From: Verrucomicrobiota bacterium
GTDB lineage: Bacteria > Verrucomicrobiota > Verrucomicrobiia > Limisphaerales > JACPZS01
Direction of reading: 5' to 3'
Assembly: GCA_016195385.1 (NCBI GenBank)
Contig: JACPZS010000257.1
Location: 1-39,435 of the forward strand
Length of the DNA stretch: 39,435 nt
Part shown: positions 11,123 through 20,319 of the stretch, piece by piece
How positions within the stretch are numbered: position 1 is the first letter of the stretch
How the letters are laid out: each line of letters begins with the position of its first letter
Position numbers and translations under genes: made by a program
The notes under the pieces: model-generated
What the model was told of the DNA's origin: nothing
What the model saw: the letters and a program-made list of their open reading frames with translations, nothing else
Databases searched by the model: none

Positions 11123-14100
11123 ATGCGATCCCGGATTTCAATTTTTTTCTGGCTCCAAGCGATCTGCCTGTTTCTCGTTGCAGGCTTACTCACCAACCGA
11201 GGCTTGGCCGAACAACCACTTCCCAGTGTCGAACGGCTCAAGACCAGCCCCGTACTTCGACACCTCAAACCCAACCCAATGCCAGCCCCGCCGCGCACGC
11301 CGGCCGAGCAGACCGTCGCGCAAATGTATTTGCCGGAGGGCTTCCGCGCTGAACTGGTCGTCGCGGAACCGGACTTGCACCAACCCGTCGCTTTCGCGTG
11401 GGATGAACGCGGTCGCATCTGGGTCGCCGAAGCCTACAGCTATCCGACGAAACGTCCTGCCGGCCAGGGGCTGGACAAGCTCGTGATTTTTGAAGACCGC
11501 GACGGCGATGGCAAATTCGAGACGCGAAAAGTCTTTGCTGAAGGCTTGAATCTCGTTTCTGGATTTGAAGTCGGCTACGGCGGCGTTTGGGTCGGCGCGG
11601 CGCCGGAACTTTTGTTCATTCCGGATCACAATCACGACGATGTGCCGGACGGCCCGCCGCAGGTGTTGCTCGATGGCTTCGGCTTTCAGGACACGCACGA
11701 ATGTTTGAACAGTTTTCTTTGGGGGCCGGACGGCTGGCTCTACGGCAATCAAGGCGTGTTCAATCTCGCGCACATCGGCAAGCCCGGCGCGACCGACGCG
11801 CAGCGCACCGAACTGCGCGCCGGCGTGTGGCGCTATCATCCCATCCGGCATGAGTTCGAGGTGTTCGCCCACGGCGGCAGCAATCCCTGGGGGCTTGACT
11901 ATGATGAGCGCGGCCAAATCTTCATGACGCACTGCCGCAGTTACTGGGGCCGCGGCTTGACGACGCACGTCCTCCAGGGCGGCCATTTCTGGAATCAGGC
12001 GAACGCGAACTACGCGCCGTTCATCATCGCCGAACCACCGAAAGATTTCCCGGGCTTTCAAAATTTTCTGCTCGCGTCCGCGCGCTACGACCACGGCGCG
12101 GGCGGCGCAGGTGTGCGCGGCAGCGATGCCATTTACGGCGGGCACTCGCATGTCGGCACGATGATTTATCTCGGCGACAACTGGCCCGACGAATTTCGTG
12201 GTCATCTCTTCACGCACAATCTCGGCGGTCATCAGATCAATCAACAGGTCAACCAACGTCTCGGCTCGGGCTTCGACACGATTCACGCCGGACGCGATCA
12301 ATTTTTTTGCAGCGATCCCAAATACGTCGCCGTCGATCTGCAATACGGCCCCGACGGCGCGGTTTACACGATCGACTGGTATGACCAACAGCACTGCCAC
12401 AATCCGAACACCGAACGCTGGGATCGTGAAAACGGACGCATCTACCGCATCCAATACGACGCGACCTACAAACCGGTGAAAGTGAACCTCGCAAAGAAAA
12501 ACGACGCCGAGTTGATCGAGTTGCACGGCCACAAAAACGAATGGTTCGTTCGCACTGCACGACGCTTGCTTCACGAACGCGCGCAGTTGCGGCCGATTGA
12601 CGAAGGAGCCGTTGGTTCTTTGGGAAATCTTTTTGCGAATCATGTCGATCCCGCGATCCGGTTGCGCGCGTTGTGGAGCGTCAACGCGGTCGGCCATTTT
12701 ACCGAGCAAGTCGCTGAACGCGCCTTGCACGATCCGGATGAATTCGTGCGCGGCTGGGGCATCCAGTTTGCCACCGACAAGAAACAGACTTCGTCCAAGC
12801 AACTCGGCGAATTCGTTCAATTGGCAAAAACCGATCCGTCGCCCGTCGTGCGGCGTTATCTCGCCTCCGCGATTCAGCGCGTACCGGAAGAAACCGCGTG
12901 GAACTTGATCACCGCGCTGGCGCAACACACCGAGGATCGCGACGACCGCAATTTGCCCCTGCTGCTTTGGCACGGGCTTGCCCAACGGATGCCGAAGAAC
13001 ATCGAACGCGCGTTTACCATCGCCGAGTCCACTCCACTGACGCAGCTTGCGAACAACATTTACTGGTACGCGGCCACATTCGAAGGCGAACCACTCAATC
13101 GCGTCGTCGAGTCGCTGAACCAACTCGAAGGCGAACCGCAGCGTCGTCGCCTGGCAGGCATCACTCTCGCGATGGAATCGCGCGCGAACGTCGCGATGCC
13201 CACCGCGTGGAAAAAAACCGCGCCCCAGCTCTACGCCAGCAAAGACCCGCGCATTCAGCGCGAAGCCGAGCGGCTTGCCGCCGTGTTTGGGGACGACTCG
13301 ATGTTCCCGCGTTTGCGCGAAGTTTTGGGCGACGCCAGCGCGCCGAAAGAGTCGCGCCAGCATGCCTTTAGCGTGTTGAGCCGCGCGCAGAATCGCGCTT
13401 CGCTCGCCGTCTTCCTGCGCCTGCTCGACGATGATGTTTTTCGCGTGCCGGCCATCAATTTGGTCGCGCGGTTTGATGCGCCGGAAGTCACGGCCGCGTT
13501 GCTCGGTCGCTTCGAGAAATTTTCTCAGAACGAGCGCACGGCGGCGCTCAACGCGCTGACGAGCCGGGCGAACTTTGCGCTGGCCCTGCTCGACGCCGTG
13601 ACTGCCGGCCAGGTCAAACGCGACCAACTCACCGCGTTTCATGTCCGTCAGTTGACCGAATTAAAAAACACCGAAGTGGACAGGCGTGTGACCGCGACGT
13701 GGGGAAAAATTTTGCAAACGCCCGTCGAGAAACAGAACCAGATCACGCGGTTGGAAAAAGTCTTCGACGAAGCGCCGCTCTGGGCCTACGACGGCGGCGC
13801 GGGCCGGCAGCATTTTCAAAAACTCTGCGCACCATGTCACGTGCTCGGCCAGGACGGCGTGCGCCTCGGCCCTGAACTTACCGGCGCGGGCAAACACGGC
13901 GTGCGCTACTTCCTCGAAAATGTCATCGACCCCAACGCCGTCATTGGCGCGGATTTTCAAATGACCACGGTGGAGAACAAAAACGGCGACGTGGTCTCCG
14001 GACTCATCGTGAATGAAACGTCCAGCGCGCTCACCTTGCGCACCGCCGCCGAGCAACTGGTGATCGCAAAGGCGGACATCAAACAACGCACGACAAGCGA

Positions 14101-14185
14101 AAAATCTCTGATGCCCGAGGGTCTGCTCCAATCGCTGAACGACCGCGAGCAGATCGAGTTGTTGAAATATCTCACTTCAAATTGA
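11123..14185 (+). CDS. PVC-type secreted dehydrogenase-like propeller/HEAT/CxxCH heme-binding protein (first copy)
   Basis: A 1020-aa secreted protein. A signal peptide occupies about residues 1-29 (SIFFWLQAICLFLVAGLL). Residues 45-440 are a sorbosone/glucose-dehydrogenase-like propeller typical of PVC bacteria: QMYLPEGFRAELVVAEPDL, VAFAWDERGRIWVAEAYSYP, the FEDRDGDGKFE calcium-type loop and VGTMIYLGDNWP. Residues 450-870 are HEAT-like helical repeats. The C-terminus carries a cytochrome-c-like domain with the heme motif CAPCH (about 902-906), then LGPELTGAG, NVIDPNAVIG and SLMPEGLLQSL. This architecture corresponds to the N- and C-terminal domain families of Pirellula/Verrucomicrobium-type proteins. 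Substrates are mostly unknown; a periplasmic role in sugar oxidation with electron transfer is inferred. A second, diverged copy lies at 33556-37041. Confidence 0.92.
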   Translation: MRSRISIFFWLQAICLFLVAGLLTNRGLAEQPLPSVERLKTSPVLRHLKPNPMPAPPRTPAEQTVAQMYLPEGFRAELVVAEPDLHQPVAFAWDERGRIWVAEAYSYPTKRPAGQGLDKLVIFEDRDGDGKFETRKVFAEGLNLVSGFEVGYGGVWVGAAPELLFIPDHNHDDVPDGPPQVLLDGFGFQDTHECLNSFLWGPDGWLYGNQGVFNLAHIGKPGATDAQRTELRAGVWRYHPIRHEFEVFAHGGSNPWGLDYDERGQIFMTHCRSYWGRGLTTHVLQGGHFWNQANANYAPFIIAEPPKDFPGFQNFLLASARYDHGAGGAGVRGSDAIYGGHSHVGTMIYLGDNWPDEFRGHLFTHNLGGHQINQQVNQRLGSGFDTIHAGRDQFFCSDPKYVAVDLQYGPDGAVYTIDWYDQQHCHNPNTERWDRENGRIYRIQYDATYKPVKVNLAKKNDAELIELHGHKNEWFVRTARRLLHERAQLRPIDEGAVGSLGNLFANHVDPAIRLRALWSVNAVGHFTEQVAERALHDPDEFVRGWGIQFATDKKQTSSKQLGEFVQLAKTDPSPVVRRYLASAIQRVPEETAWNLITALAQHTEDRDDRNLPLLLWHGLAQRMPKNIERAFTIAESTPLTQLANNIYWYAATFEGEPLNRVVESLNQLEGEPQRRRLAGITLAMESRANVAMPTAWKKTAPQLYASKDPRIQREAERLAAVFGDDSMFPRLREVLGDASAPKESRQHAFSVLSRAQNRASLAVFLRLLDDDVFRVPAINLVARFDAPEVTAALLGRFEKFSQNERTAALNALTSRANFALALLDAVTAGQVKRDQLTAFHVRQLTELKNTEVDRRVTATWGKILQTPVEKQNQITRLEKVFDEAPLWAYDGGAGRQHFQKLCAPCHVLGQDGVRLGPELTGAGKHGVRYFLENVIDPNAVIGADFQMTTVENKNGDVVSGLIVNETSSALTLRTAAEQLVIAKADIKQRTTSEKSLMPEGLLQSLNDREQIELLKYLTSN

Positions 14186-14309
14186 AAGACGCGGAGTCGG
14201 TTTAGCGGAGCCGCGCCTCAACTACTGTTTCTAGGTTTGAGAAGATGGCTTGCTTGCCGCAGCCATTTGCAATACGAAATGACTCTGTTGGGAGAGTTGG
14301 AGCCAGATT

Positions 14310-14876
14310 ATGAAAAAGATTTTTCTATTTCTCTGCGGCGTGTTCGTTGTGGGCGCGGTTTTCGCGCAAGGACAGGTCAATTTTTCAGGGCGAGTCGCTG
14401 GCCTTTACGACGCGCCTGTTTTGTTTTTTGGCGATAGACTTTCCGGTCCCGGATATCTAGTTCAACTTTACGCAGGTGTGTCGCAAGGATCGCTTTCACC
14501 TGTTGGCGAGGCGATTCCACTTCGATCCGGGGAGGGACGTGGCTACTGGTCTGCCGCTGCAAGAACAATTCCGGCGTCTGCCATCGCCGCCGATGGCACA
14601 AGTGTTGTTCAGGTCCGAGCGTGGAATGTTTTAGCCGGAGCGACCTACGAAGCAGCAGTTCAATCGGGAGGAGGATTTGGAGCCTCGAACATCATAACAG
14701 TAAAACCTACAGTCGCGCCGGATCTTCCTGCGTTCCTCGCAGGGCTTTCAAGCGTCTCGATTTTGCTGCTTCCATCAGAACGTTGTTTGTATTTTCCTGA
14801 TGAGTGTCCCGAACCATCAACTTTCGCTCTCGCAGCACTCGGAGGGTTGGTTTTGTTTTTTCGGCAACGTCAATAG
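14310..14876 (+). CDS. PEP-CTERM sorting domain protein
   Basis: A 188-aa exported protein. It starts with a signal peptide (MKKIFLFLCGVFVVGAVFAQG) and ends with a PEP-CTERM anchor: the PEPST motif at about 167-171, a short hydrophobic helix (FALAALGGLVLFF) and a basic tail (RQRQ). Such proteins are sorted and processed by an exosortase in the inner membrane. The middle part (GQVNFSGRVAGLYDAPVLF, LYAGVSQGSLSPVGE) resembles the small beta-rich secreted proteins common in verrucomicrobia; its function is unknown. A GGAG about 10 bases before ATG 14310 could serve as ribosome binding site. No exosortase gene is in the window. It converges on the DUF362 gene. Confidence 0.85.
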   Translation: MKKIFLFLCGVFVVGAVFAQGQVNFSGRVAGLYDAPVLFFGDRLSGPGYLVQLYAGVSQGSLSPVGEAIPLRSGEGRGYWSAAARTIPASAIAADGTSVVQVRAWNVLAGATYEAAVQSGGGFGASNIITVKPTVAPDLPAFLAGLSSVSILLLPSERCLYFPDECPEPSTFALAALGGLVLFFRQRQ

Positions 14877-14942
14877 TCGAAATCGCAGCCACGCAGATAC
14901 TGGTTCACATCGCTTGAAGTCTTCGTCGGTTCGCTGCGCAAC

Positions 14943-15995
14943 TCAGGGAACCCGTTCGATGCGGATGCGATTGGGGTCGCTGACGCCGAGTTCCAGCAGC
15001 GACGCGTTTTGATACAGTTCAAAGGCGTTGGTGGAGGCCGCGGTCTTTCCGCCGCCGCGCAGCCGTTCCAGTTCCTGCACCGAGAGAACGTCCAGCGCCA
15101 CGGGGTCTTTGCTGAAGCGCAGTTCATTGAGTGTGCTTGAGTAATGCAACAGCATTTGTTGACCGCCTTCGTACTGGCAGATGAGCGCATCGACGATATT
15201 GAGCACGACGCGATCGCCGAGCGCGCGCAGCGCGTAAATCTCCGGCACCGCGGACGCGAGCCGCTCGCCGCTTTGCTCGAAACGCACCGTGTTATCGACG
15301 CTGCCCATCGCCAGGCCGTAGAGATTGCCGGACACACCGGCGAAGTTGTGATTGAGCAACGGCGTGACGTTGATGATTTTCGTCATCTCACGCGTGACAA
15401 GTTTCGAGACAAAGGATTTGCGGCCGATGCCTTCGCCCTTTTTTCCAAATTCGAGATCGCCCCAAATCAAATGTCCAAGCAACGCCGTGTCGTAGGATTC
15501 TTTTTCGTCGTAGCCCGCCGCCGCGCTGCTGGCCACGCGGATGCCAAAGCGTTCTCCAAGTTCGAAGAAACCGGCCAGCCGCAAATCAACCGCGTATTGA
15601 TCCCAAACGATGATGTGCTTCGGCGGCAGGCCGGCTTGGAGCAATCCTTGCACGACCGCCGCGACCACGTCCGGCCGCGTGCCACAGATGGCCCCCGGCG
15701 CGGAGAAGACTTTGATGCCGACGATGTCTTGCGTGGCCACGAGGCTGCGCCAGGCGTCGGTGATTTGCGTAGTGCCGGTGAAGTTTGTGATGGCGCGGTT
15801 CACCATCGCCCGGATGACTTCCGCGTTCGGCTTGAACGTCTGGATCGCTTCGGAGTCCTGCACGACGAGCACGCGGGCGGATTGCGCGGCGTCAGGGCGC
15901 GCCAGGCGGGGATCCACGCGCAACGACTGTGCGCCCGCGGCCAGCGCAATTAGCGACTGACAAGCGCAGATGAAGCGGATAAAGAGTTGTTTCAT
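14943..15995 (-). CDS. Exported DUF362 domain protein
   Basis: A 350-aa protein with a signal peptide (MKQLFIRFICACQSLIALAAGAQS) and a DUF362 core. Core marks: TQDIVGIKVFSAPGAICGTRPDVVAA, GLLQAGLPPKHIIVWDQ, KIINVTPLLNHNFAGVSGNLYGLAMGSVDN, and LNIVDALICQYEGG. DUF362 proteins are often associated with iron-sulfur or redox functions, but no ferredoxin-like cysteine cluster occurs here and the function is not assigned. The length is normal for the secreted version in PVC bacteria. It is divergent from the TPR lipoprotein gene, with 60 bases between the two starts, so both promoters must lie in or overlap that short gap. Confidence 0.85.
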   Translation of the reverse strand: MKQLFIRFICACQSLIALAAGAQSLRVDPRLARPDAAQSARVLVVQDSEAIQTFKPNAEVIRAMVNRAITNFTGTTQITDAWRSLVATQDIVGIKVFSAPGAICGTRPDVVAAVVQGLLQAGLPPKHIIVWDQYAVDLRLAGFFELGERFGIRVASSAAAGYDEKESYDTALLGHLIWGDLEFGKKGEGIGRKSFVSKLVTREMTKIINVTPLLNHNFAGVSGNLYGLAMGSVDNTVRFEQSGERLASAVPEIYALRALGDRVVLNIVDALICQYEGGQQMLLHYSSTLNELRFSKDPVALDVLSVQELERLRGGGKTAASTNAFELYQNASLLELGVSDPNRIRIERVP

Positions 15996-16055
15996 TACGA
16001 ATCAAACACGGGCGCAGCCCGACATTCAGAGCGCGGAATGGTATCCGCAACGTAA

Positions 16056-17954
16056 ATGCTGACCACAAAAAAATCAGGCGCCAGGTCGGGAAAGTTTTTC
16101 CTGACCGTCGCGCTCGTGGCTGCGCTGGCCGGGTGCATGCCCGCCGGGCCACGCTCGCTGCTGGAGGGCGAACGGTTGATCGGTGAAGGCCAGTTTGAAC
16201 CAGCGGTCGAGCAACTCAAAACCGCCACGGAGTTACTCCCGCAAAATGCCCAGGCGTGGAACCATCTTGGCCTGGCTTATCACGGCGCGGGCCAGGTGAC
16301 GAATGCGGCGCAGGCATATCAACGCGCGCTGGTCCTCGATAAAAACCTGGCGTCGCCGTCCTACAATCTTGGCTGTCTGTTGCTCGAGCAAGGCAACGCC
16401 GCTGCCGCGCTGGATCATCTCAAACGATTTACCATGTTGCAGTCCACATCTCTGGAAGGCTGGCTCAAGCTGGCTTCGGCGCAGTTGCGCGTGCGGGATG
16501 CGGACGGCGCGGAAAGGAGCTACGCGCAGGCGCTGAAAATTTCGCCGAAAAGCGTGGAAGCACTGAATGGCGTCGGTATCGCCGAGTTGCAGAAGCGTCG
16601 GCTGCGTGACGCAGTGCAGTACTTCAACGCGGCCCTGGCGATCCAACCGCAGTACCGGCCGGCACTCTTCAACGTGGCCGTCGTGTCGCAACAGTATTTG
16701 AACAACCGGACGAACGCGCTCCAGAAATATCGCGAGTATCTGCACCAGAAGCCGCAGCCGGCGAATTGGGCCGCAGTCGAGCAGATGATGCGGCAACTCG
16801 AAGCTGAATTGAACCAGCCGCCAAAGCCGGTCGTGACGAATCAACTCGCCCAGGCTGCGGGTGCTACGAATCTGGTCGCGACACGCACGAACGCGCCTGC
16901 AAATCTGAAACCAGTGACGGCCACATCCGCTGCAACCAACAAAGTTATTGCGTCGGCGCTGTCGGTCACTCCACAAATTTCCAACCGGGTCGTAGCGCCG
17001 ACAGTCCCGCTGTCAGCGAAAACCAATCTCGCGACCAACGCCGTCGCCCGCCTAGAAGCGCCAACGAATGTTGCGGCCGTAGAACCGCCTCGCCTGCCTC
17101 CGGCTCAAATTGTTCCATTAGCCGAAGAACCGGCGTTCAAGCCGGCCCGCGATGAAAAACCAATCGCCACTCCGGAACCGACGGTTTCGATCCCGCCGCC
17201 GACGAGTTCGACGGCATCGCCCGCTGATTCACAACTTCTCCCGCCGATTGAGTCGTCGTCGCGCAAGCAAAAGCCCGGCTTCTTCTCTCGCGCAAACCCG
17301 GTGAATTGGTTTCGCTCCAACAAAGCGAAAGAAGTTTCCAGCGCCACGGACAAAACGCCGGCGGCGGCAACGGCGGAGCCGGTCGTATCCAGCCGATCTG
17401 CGCGCCCCCCAGTGACGCCGCCCACGCGCGAGCGTCCGAGCTTTCCGCGCTACGCATATAAGTCGCCGGCCAAACCCGCGCCGGGCAATCGCGACGAAGC
17501 GGAAATCTTTTTTGGCCGGGGCGTGGTGGAGCAGCAGCAACGCCGTCTGGAGTCAGCGATTGAAGCTTACCGTCTGGCGACGCGGGCCGACCCGGCGTTC
17601 TTTGAAGCGTACCACAATCTCGGCCTGGCGGCCTTTGAAGCGGGAGATTTGCCGGCGTCCTTGCTGGCGCACGAAATGGCGCTGGCGATCAATCCAACTC
17701 ACGCGAGTGCGCGCTGCAATTTCGCGCTCGCGCTGCAAAAGGCGAACTACGCGCCCGACGCGGTGGCGGAGTTGGAAAAGGTGCTCGCGAGCGCGCCCGA
17801 CGACGTCCGTGCGCAGCTGGCCCTCGCTAATCTTTATGCGCAGCAACTCGAGGAACCGGCCCGGGCGCGCCCGCACTATTTGAAAGTGCTGGAACTGGAG
17901 CCGAAGCATCCGCAAGCCGCCGTCATCCGAAGCTGGCTGAGTTCCAATTTGTGA
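16056..17954 (+). CDS. TPR-repeat lipoprotein
   Basis: A 632-aa lipoprotein. The N-terminus carries a lipoprotein signal (FFLTVALVAALAGC, cysteine at 27). Residues about 35-235 hold five or more TPR units, for example NAQAWNHLGLAYHGAGQVTN, SPSYNLGCLLLEQGNAAAAL and SVEALNGVGIAELQKRRLRD. Residues about 255-475 are a low-complexity linker rich in Ala, Thr, Pro and Asn. A second TPR cluster fills residues 480-632 (FFEAYHNLGLAAFEAGDLPA, HASARCNFALALQKANYAPD). TPR solenoids bind partner proteins; a scaffold role at the cell envelope is inferred, and the partner is unknown. The two TPR blocks separated by a disordered tether suggest a reach across the periplasm. Confidence 0.88.
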   Translation: MLTTKKSGARSGKFFLTVALVAALAGCMPAGPRSLLEGERLIGEGQFEPAVEQLKTATELLPQNAQAWNHLGLAYHGAGQVTNAAQAYQRALVLDKNLASPSYNLGCLLLEQGNAAAALDHLKRFTMLQSTSLEGWLKLASAQLRVRDADGAERSYAQALKISPKSVEALNGVGIAELQKRRLRDAVQYFNAALAIQPQYRPALFNVAVVSQQYLNNRTNALQKYREYLHQKPQPANWAAVEQMMRQLEAELNQPPKPVVTNQLAQAAGATNLVATRTNAPANLKPVTATSAATNKVIASALSVTPQISNRVVAPTVPLSAKTNLATNAVARLEAPTNVAAVEPPRLPPAQIVPLAEEPAFKPARDEKPIATPEPTVSIPPPTSSTASPADSQLLPPIESSSRKQKPGFFSRANPVNWFRSNKAKEVSSATDKTPAAATAEPVVSSRSARPPVTPPTRERPSFPRYAYKSPAKPAPGNRDEAEIFFGRGVVEQQQRRLESAIEAYRLATRADPAFFEAYHNLGLAAFEAGDLPASLLAHEMALAINPTHASARCNFALALQKANYAPDAVAELEKVLASAPDDVRAQLALANLYAQQLEEPARARPHYLKVLELEPKHPQAAVIRSWLSSNL

Positions 17955-18097
17955 AGGCATGATGGCGATCCGAGTGCCGCAATTTTTTTGTTTTCACCAC
18001 GCCGCGGCTCGCTAGGATGCGCTTCGGTTTCCTCGACCGGGCTGCACATGCGGTTCCGTCGTCATTCGAGAGCGGATAAAGTCTAAAGATTGAGTTC

Positions 18098-19216
18098 ATG
18101 CGAGCCATCGGTGTCATACCCAGCAAACGCACAGTCAGCGAAATAAATCACGCCACGCCCAGCATTCGGTCGGGCAGTGAAGTGAAAGTACGCTCGCTCG
18201 ACGTCGGCATCTGCGGCACGGATCGCGAGATTTGCACGTTTGTTTACGGCTCGCCGCCGGACGGCTCCGAGTATCTCGTGCTCGGCCACGAATCGCTTGG
18301 CGAAATTGTCGCCGTCGGCGCCGGCGTGAAGTCGTTGAAGGTCGGCGACCTCGTCGTCCCGTCCGTGCGCCGTCCGTGTCCGCACGAACATTGCCAGCCG
18401 TGTCGCGCGGACTTGCAGGATTTTTGCGCGACGGGGGATTTCATCGAGCGCGGCATCAAGATGACGCACGGCTTCATGACCGAGTATTATGTTGATGAAG
18501 AAAAATATCTGAACTACGTACCGCCCAAATTACGCGAAGTGGCTGTGCTCGTAGAACCGTTGACCGTGGCGGAAAAAGGACTCGCGCAGGTCTGGCACGT
18601 GCAAAAAAGATTGCCGTGGGGCCACGCTGGAGCCGCGCTGGCAAAGCACGGCCGCGGGCATGGTATGCGCGCCGTGGTGCTGGGGGCCGGGCCGGTCGGG
18701 ATTCTTGGCGCGATGAAGCTCGTCGCCGAAGGTTTTCAAACTTACGTTTACTCACGTTCCAAAGCGCCGAACTACAAGGCGGACGTCGTTGAATCTTTTG
18801 GCGCGAAATATATCTCCTCCGAAACCGTCTCGGTCGCGGAACTCGTCGCGCGCGTGGGCAACATCGATCTGGTTTACGAAGCGGTCGGCGTCGGCAAAAT
18901 TTCTTTTCAAGTCATGAAAGCGCTCGGAACTAACGGCGCGTTCATTTTCACTGGCATTCCCGCGCCAAAACCCGCCGTCGAAGTCGAGGCCGACCTCATC
19001 ATGCGCAACGTCGTGCTCAAAAACCAGCTCGTCGTCGGCACCGTCAACGCAGATCGCACGGCGTTCGTCTCGGCGATTCAAGACCTTGGCATCTTCATCG
19101 AACGCTGGCCGACGGCTTTGCGCTCGCTCATCACCGGACGCTTCAAACCCGAAGCGTATCGTGAGTTGTTGCTCGGCAAAAGCACCGGGATCAAAAACGT
19201 CATTTCGTTCGCCTGA
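18098..19216 (+). CDS. Zinc-dependent glucose 1-dehydrogenase-like MDR protein
   Basis: A 372-aa medium-chain dehydrogenase most like the glucose dehydrogenases of archaea and some bacteria (glucose to gluconolactone with NAD(P)). Catalytic-zinc residues: C39 in GICGTD and H64-E65 in LGHES. The structural zinc site is complete: cysteines 94, 99, 102 and 110 in RRPCPHEHCQPCRADLQDFC. E153 in VLVEPLTVAEKG and the dinucleotide loop VVLGAGPVGILGAMKL (GAGPVG at 196-201) follow the glucose-dehydrogenase pattern. ATG 18098 gives the standard N-terminus MRAIGVIPSKRTV. The cyclase gene starts 5 bases after its stop, so the two are very likely co-transcribed. Galactose or another aldose is a possible alternative substrate. 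Confidence 0.9.
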   Translation: MRAIGVIPSKRTVSEINHATPSIRSGSEVKVRSLDVGICGTDREICTFVYGSPPDGSEYLVLGHESLGEIVAVGAGVKSLKVGDLVVPSVRRPCPHEHCQPCRADLQDFCATGDFIERGIKMTHGFMTEYYVDEEKYLNYVPPKLREVAVLVEPLTVAEKGLAQVWHVQKRLPWGHAGAALAKHGRGHGMRAVVLGAGPVGILGAMKLVAEGFQTYVYSRSKAPNYKADVVESFGAKYISSETVSVAELVARVGNIDLVYEAVGVGKISFQVMKALGTNGAFIFTGIPAPKPAVEVEADLIMRNVVLKNQLVVGTVNADRTAFVSAIQDLGIFIERWPTALRSLITGRFKPEAYRELLLGKSTGIKNVISFA

Positions 19217-19221
19217 TTTTT

Positions 19222-19851
19222 ATGCCCAAAAAATGGATCGATATCTCCGTCGCATTGCACTCTGGAATGGTTCACTGGCCGGGCGACCCGGCGTGTTCCA
19301 TCGAGCGCATGAAGAACATGGATAAAGGCGACGTTTGCAACGTGTCCGCCATGCAGATGTGCGCGCACGTGGGCACGCACATGGATGGCCCCGTGCATTT
19401 CATCAAGAATGGCGACGGCTTGGACACGCTGCCATTCGACGCGACAATCGGCCCGGCGCGCGTCATCGAAATCAAAGACAAGGAGTCGGTGAAGCCGGCG
19501 GAATTGATCCCGCACAAACTTCGCCGCGGCGAGCGCATCCTGCTCAAGACACACAACTCGACGCGCTGTTGGAAGACCAACGAGTTCGTCAAAGACTTTG
19601 TTTACATTTCGAAGGAAGCCGCGCAGCACATCGTCGATCGCGGCGTGCGAACCATTGGAGTCGATTACCTGTCCGTCGGCGGATTCTTCAAGGACGGCGT
19701 GGAGACGCACAACATCTTGCTCGGCGCGAAAGTTTGGATCATTGAAGGACTCAATCTCTCCAAGATCAAACCGGGCAAATACGAATTGCTCTGCCTGCCT
19801 GTGAAAGTACGCGACAGTGACGGCGCGCCTGCGCGGGCGTTGTTGCGTTGA
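19222..19851 (+). CDS. Cyclase/kynurenine formamidase-like metal-dependent hydrolase
   Basis: A 209-aa protein of the cyclase family (PF04199), which includes kynurenine formamidase (KynB), isatin hydrolase and some polyketide cyclases. The defining metal-binding motif is complete: HVGTHMDGPVH with H49, H53, D55 and H59. Other marks are WIDISVALHSGMVHWPGDP at the start, LLKTHNS, and TIGVDYLSVGG with a downstream THNILLG. The start overlaps no other gene and lies only 5 bases after the glucose dehydrogenase stop. In that context a hydrolase acting on a lactone or amide produced upstream is conceivable, but the substrate is inference only. Confidence 0.87.
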   Translation: MPKKWIDISVALHSGMVHWPGDPACSIERMKNMDKGDVCNVSAMQMCAHVGTHMDGPVHFIKNGDGLDTLPFDATIGPARVIEIKDKESVKPAELIPHKLRRGERILLKTHNSTRCWKTNEFVKDFVYISKEAAQHIVDRGVRTIGVDYLSVGGFFKDGVETHNILLGAKVWIIEGLNLSKIKPGKYELLCLPVKVRDSDGAPARALLR

Positions 19852-19946
19852 ACGTGGAAAGTTTTTCCAAAACTGACTGCGAAGACAGCCAGTTGAACTA
19901 AATTTTGCAGGCTTGGCGTGTTTCGCTCACTCGCTTCGCCGATCAA

Positions 19947-20246
19947 ATGACTTTACCTCCGTATCTGCGCGTTGATCCCGACGGCTTGCAACTGGCGGTG
20001 AAGCTACAGCCTCGCGCGGCAAAAAATGAAATTGCCAAAGCTCTCGGAAACGAACTGCGCATCAAAGTAACGGCGCCACCAGTTGATTCAGCCGCGAATG
20101 AAGCTCTCTTGCGCTTGCTCGCCGAACGTTTGGATTGTCCTCGCGGACGGGTCGAATTGGTGCGCGGCCACACATCACGCCACAAAATTGTCCGGTTTCA
20201 TGGACTCGCAGCAGAAACGGTCGTGAAGAAATTGGCGTCCGGATAA
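19947..20246 (+). CDS. DUF167 (YggU) family protein
   Basis: A 99-aa protein of the DUF167/YggU family. Marks: LQLAVKLQPRAAKNEI, LRIKVTAPPVDSAANEALLR (the family's hallmark APPVDGxAN loop), and VELVRGHTSRHKIVRF. The frame is open from 19905, but ATG 19947 gives the usual length and N-terminus. The function is unknown; structures show a small alpha/beta fold and nucleic-acid binding has been suggested. It is cytoplasmic. It converges on the SDR gene across 73 bases. Confidence 0.9.
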   Translation: MTLPPYLRVDPDGLQLAVKLQPRAAKNEIAKALGNELRIKVTAPPVDSAANEALLRLLAERLDCPRGRVELVRGHTSRHKIVRFHGLAAETVVKKLASG

Positions 20247-20319
20247 GTTTGGCGGAAACGCTTGCGAATTGGGAGGGAGACGCGATACGGCCGGAGGACA
20301 ATTCGCGCCCGCCCCGGCT

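Noticed and set aside
11186-13642. 818-aa open frame antisense to the first CxxCH gene
   Set aside because: Same reason: low-information mirror frame of a well-supported gene.
20265-20310. Inverted GCGAATTG / CAATTCGC pair between DUF167 and SDR genes
   Set aside because: Eight-base arms with a loop of nearly 30 bases and no T run; too weak to call a terminator or operator.
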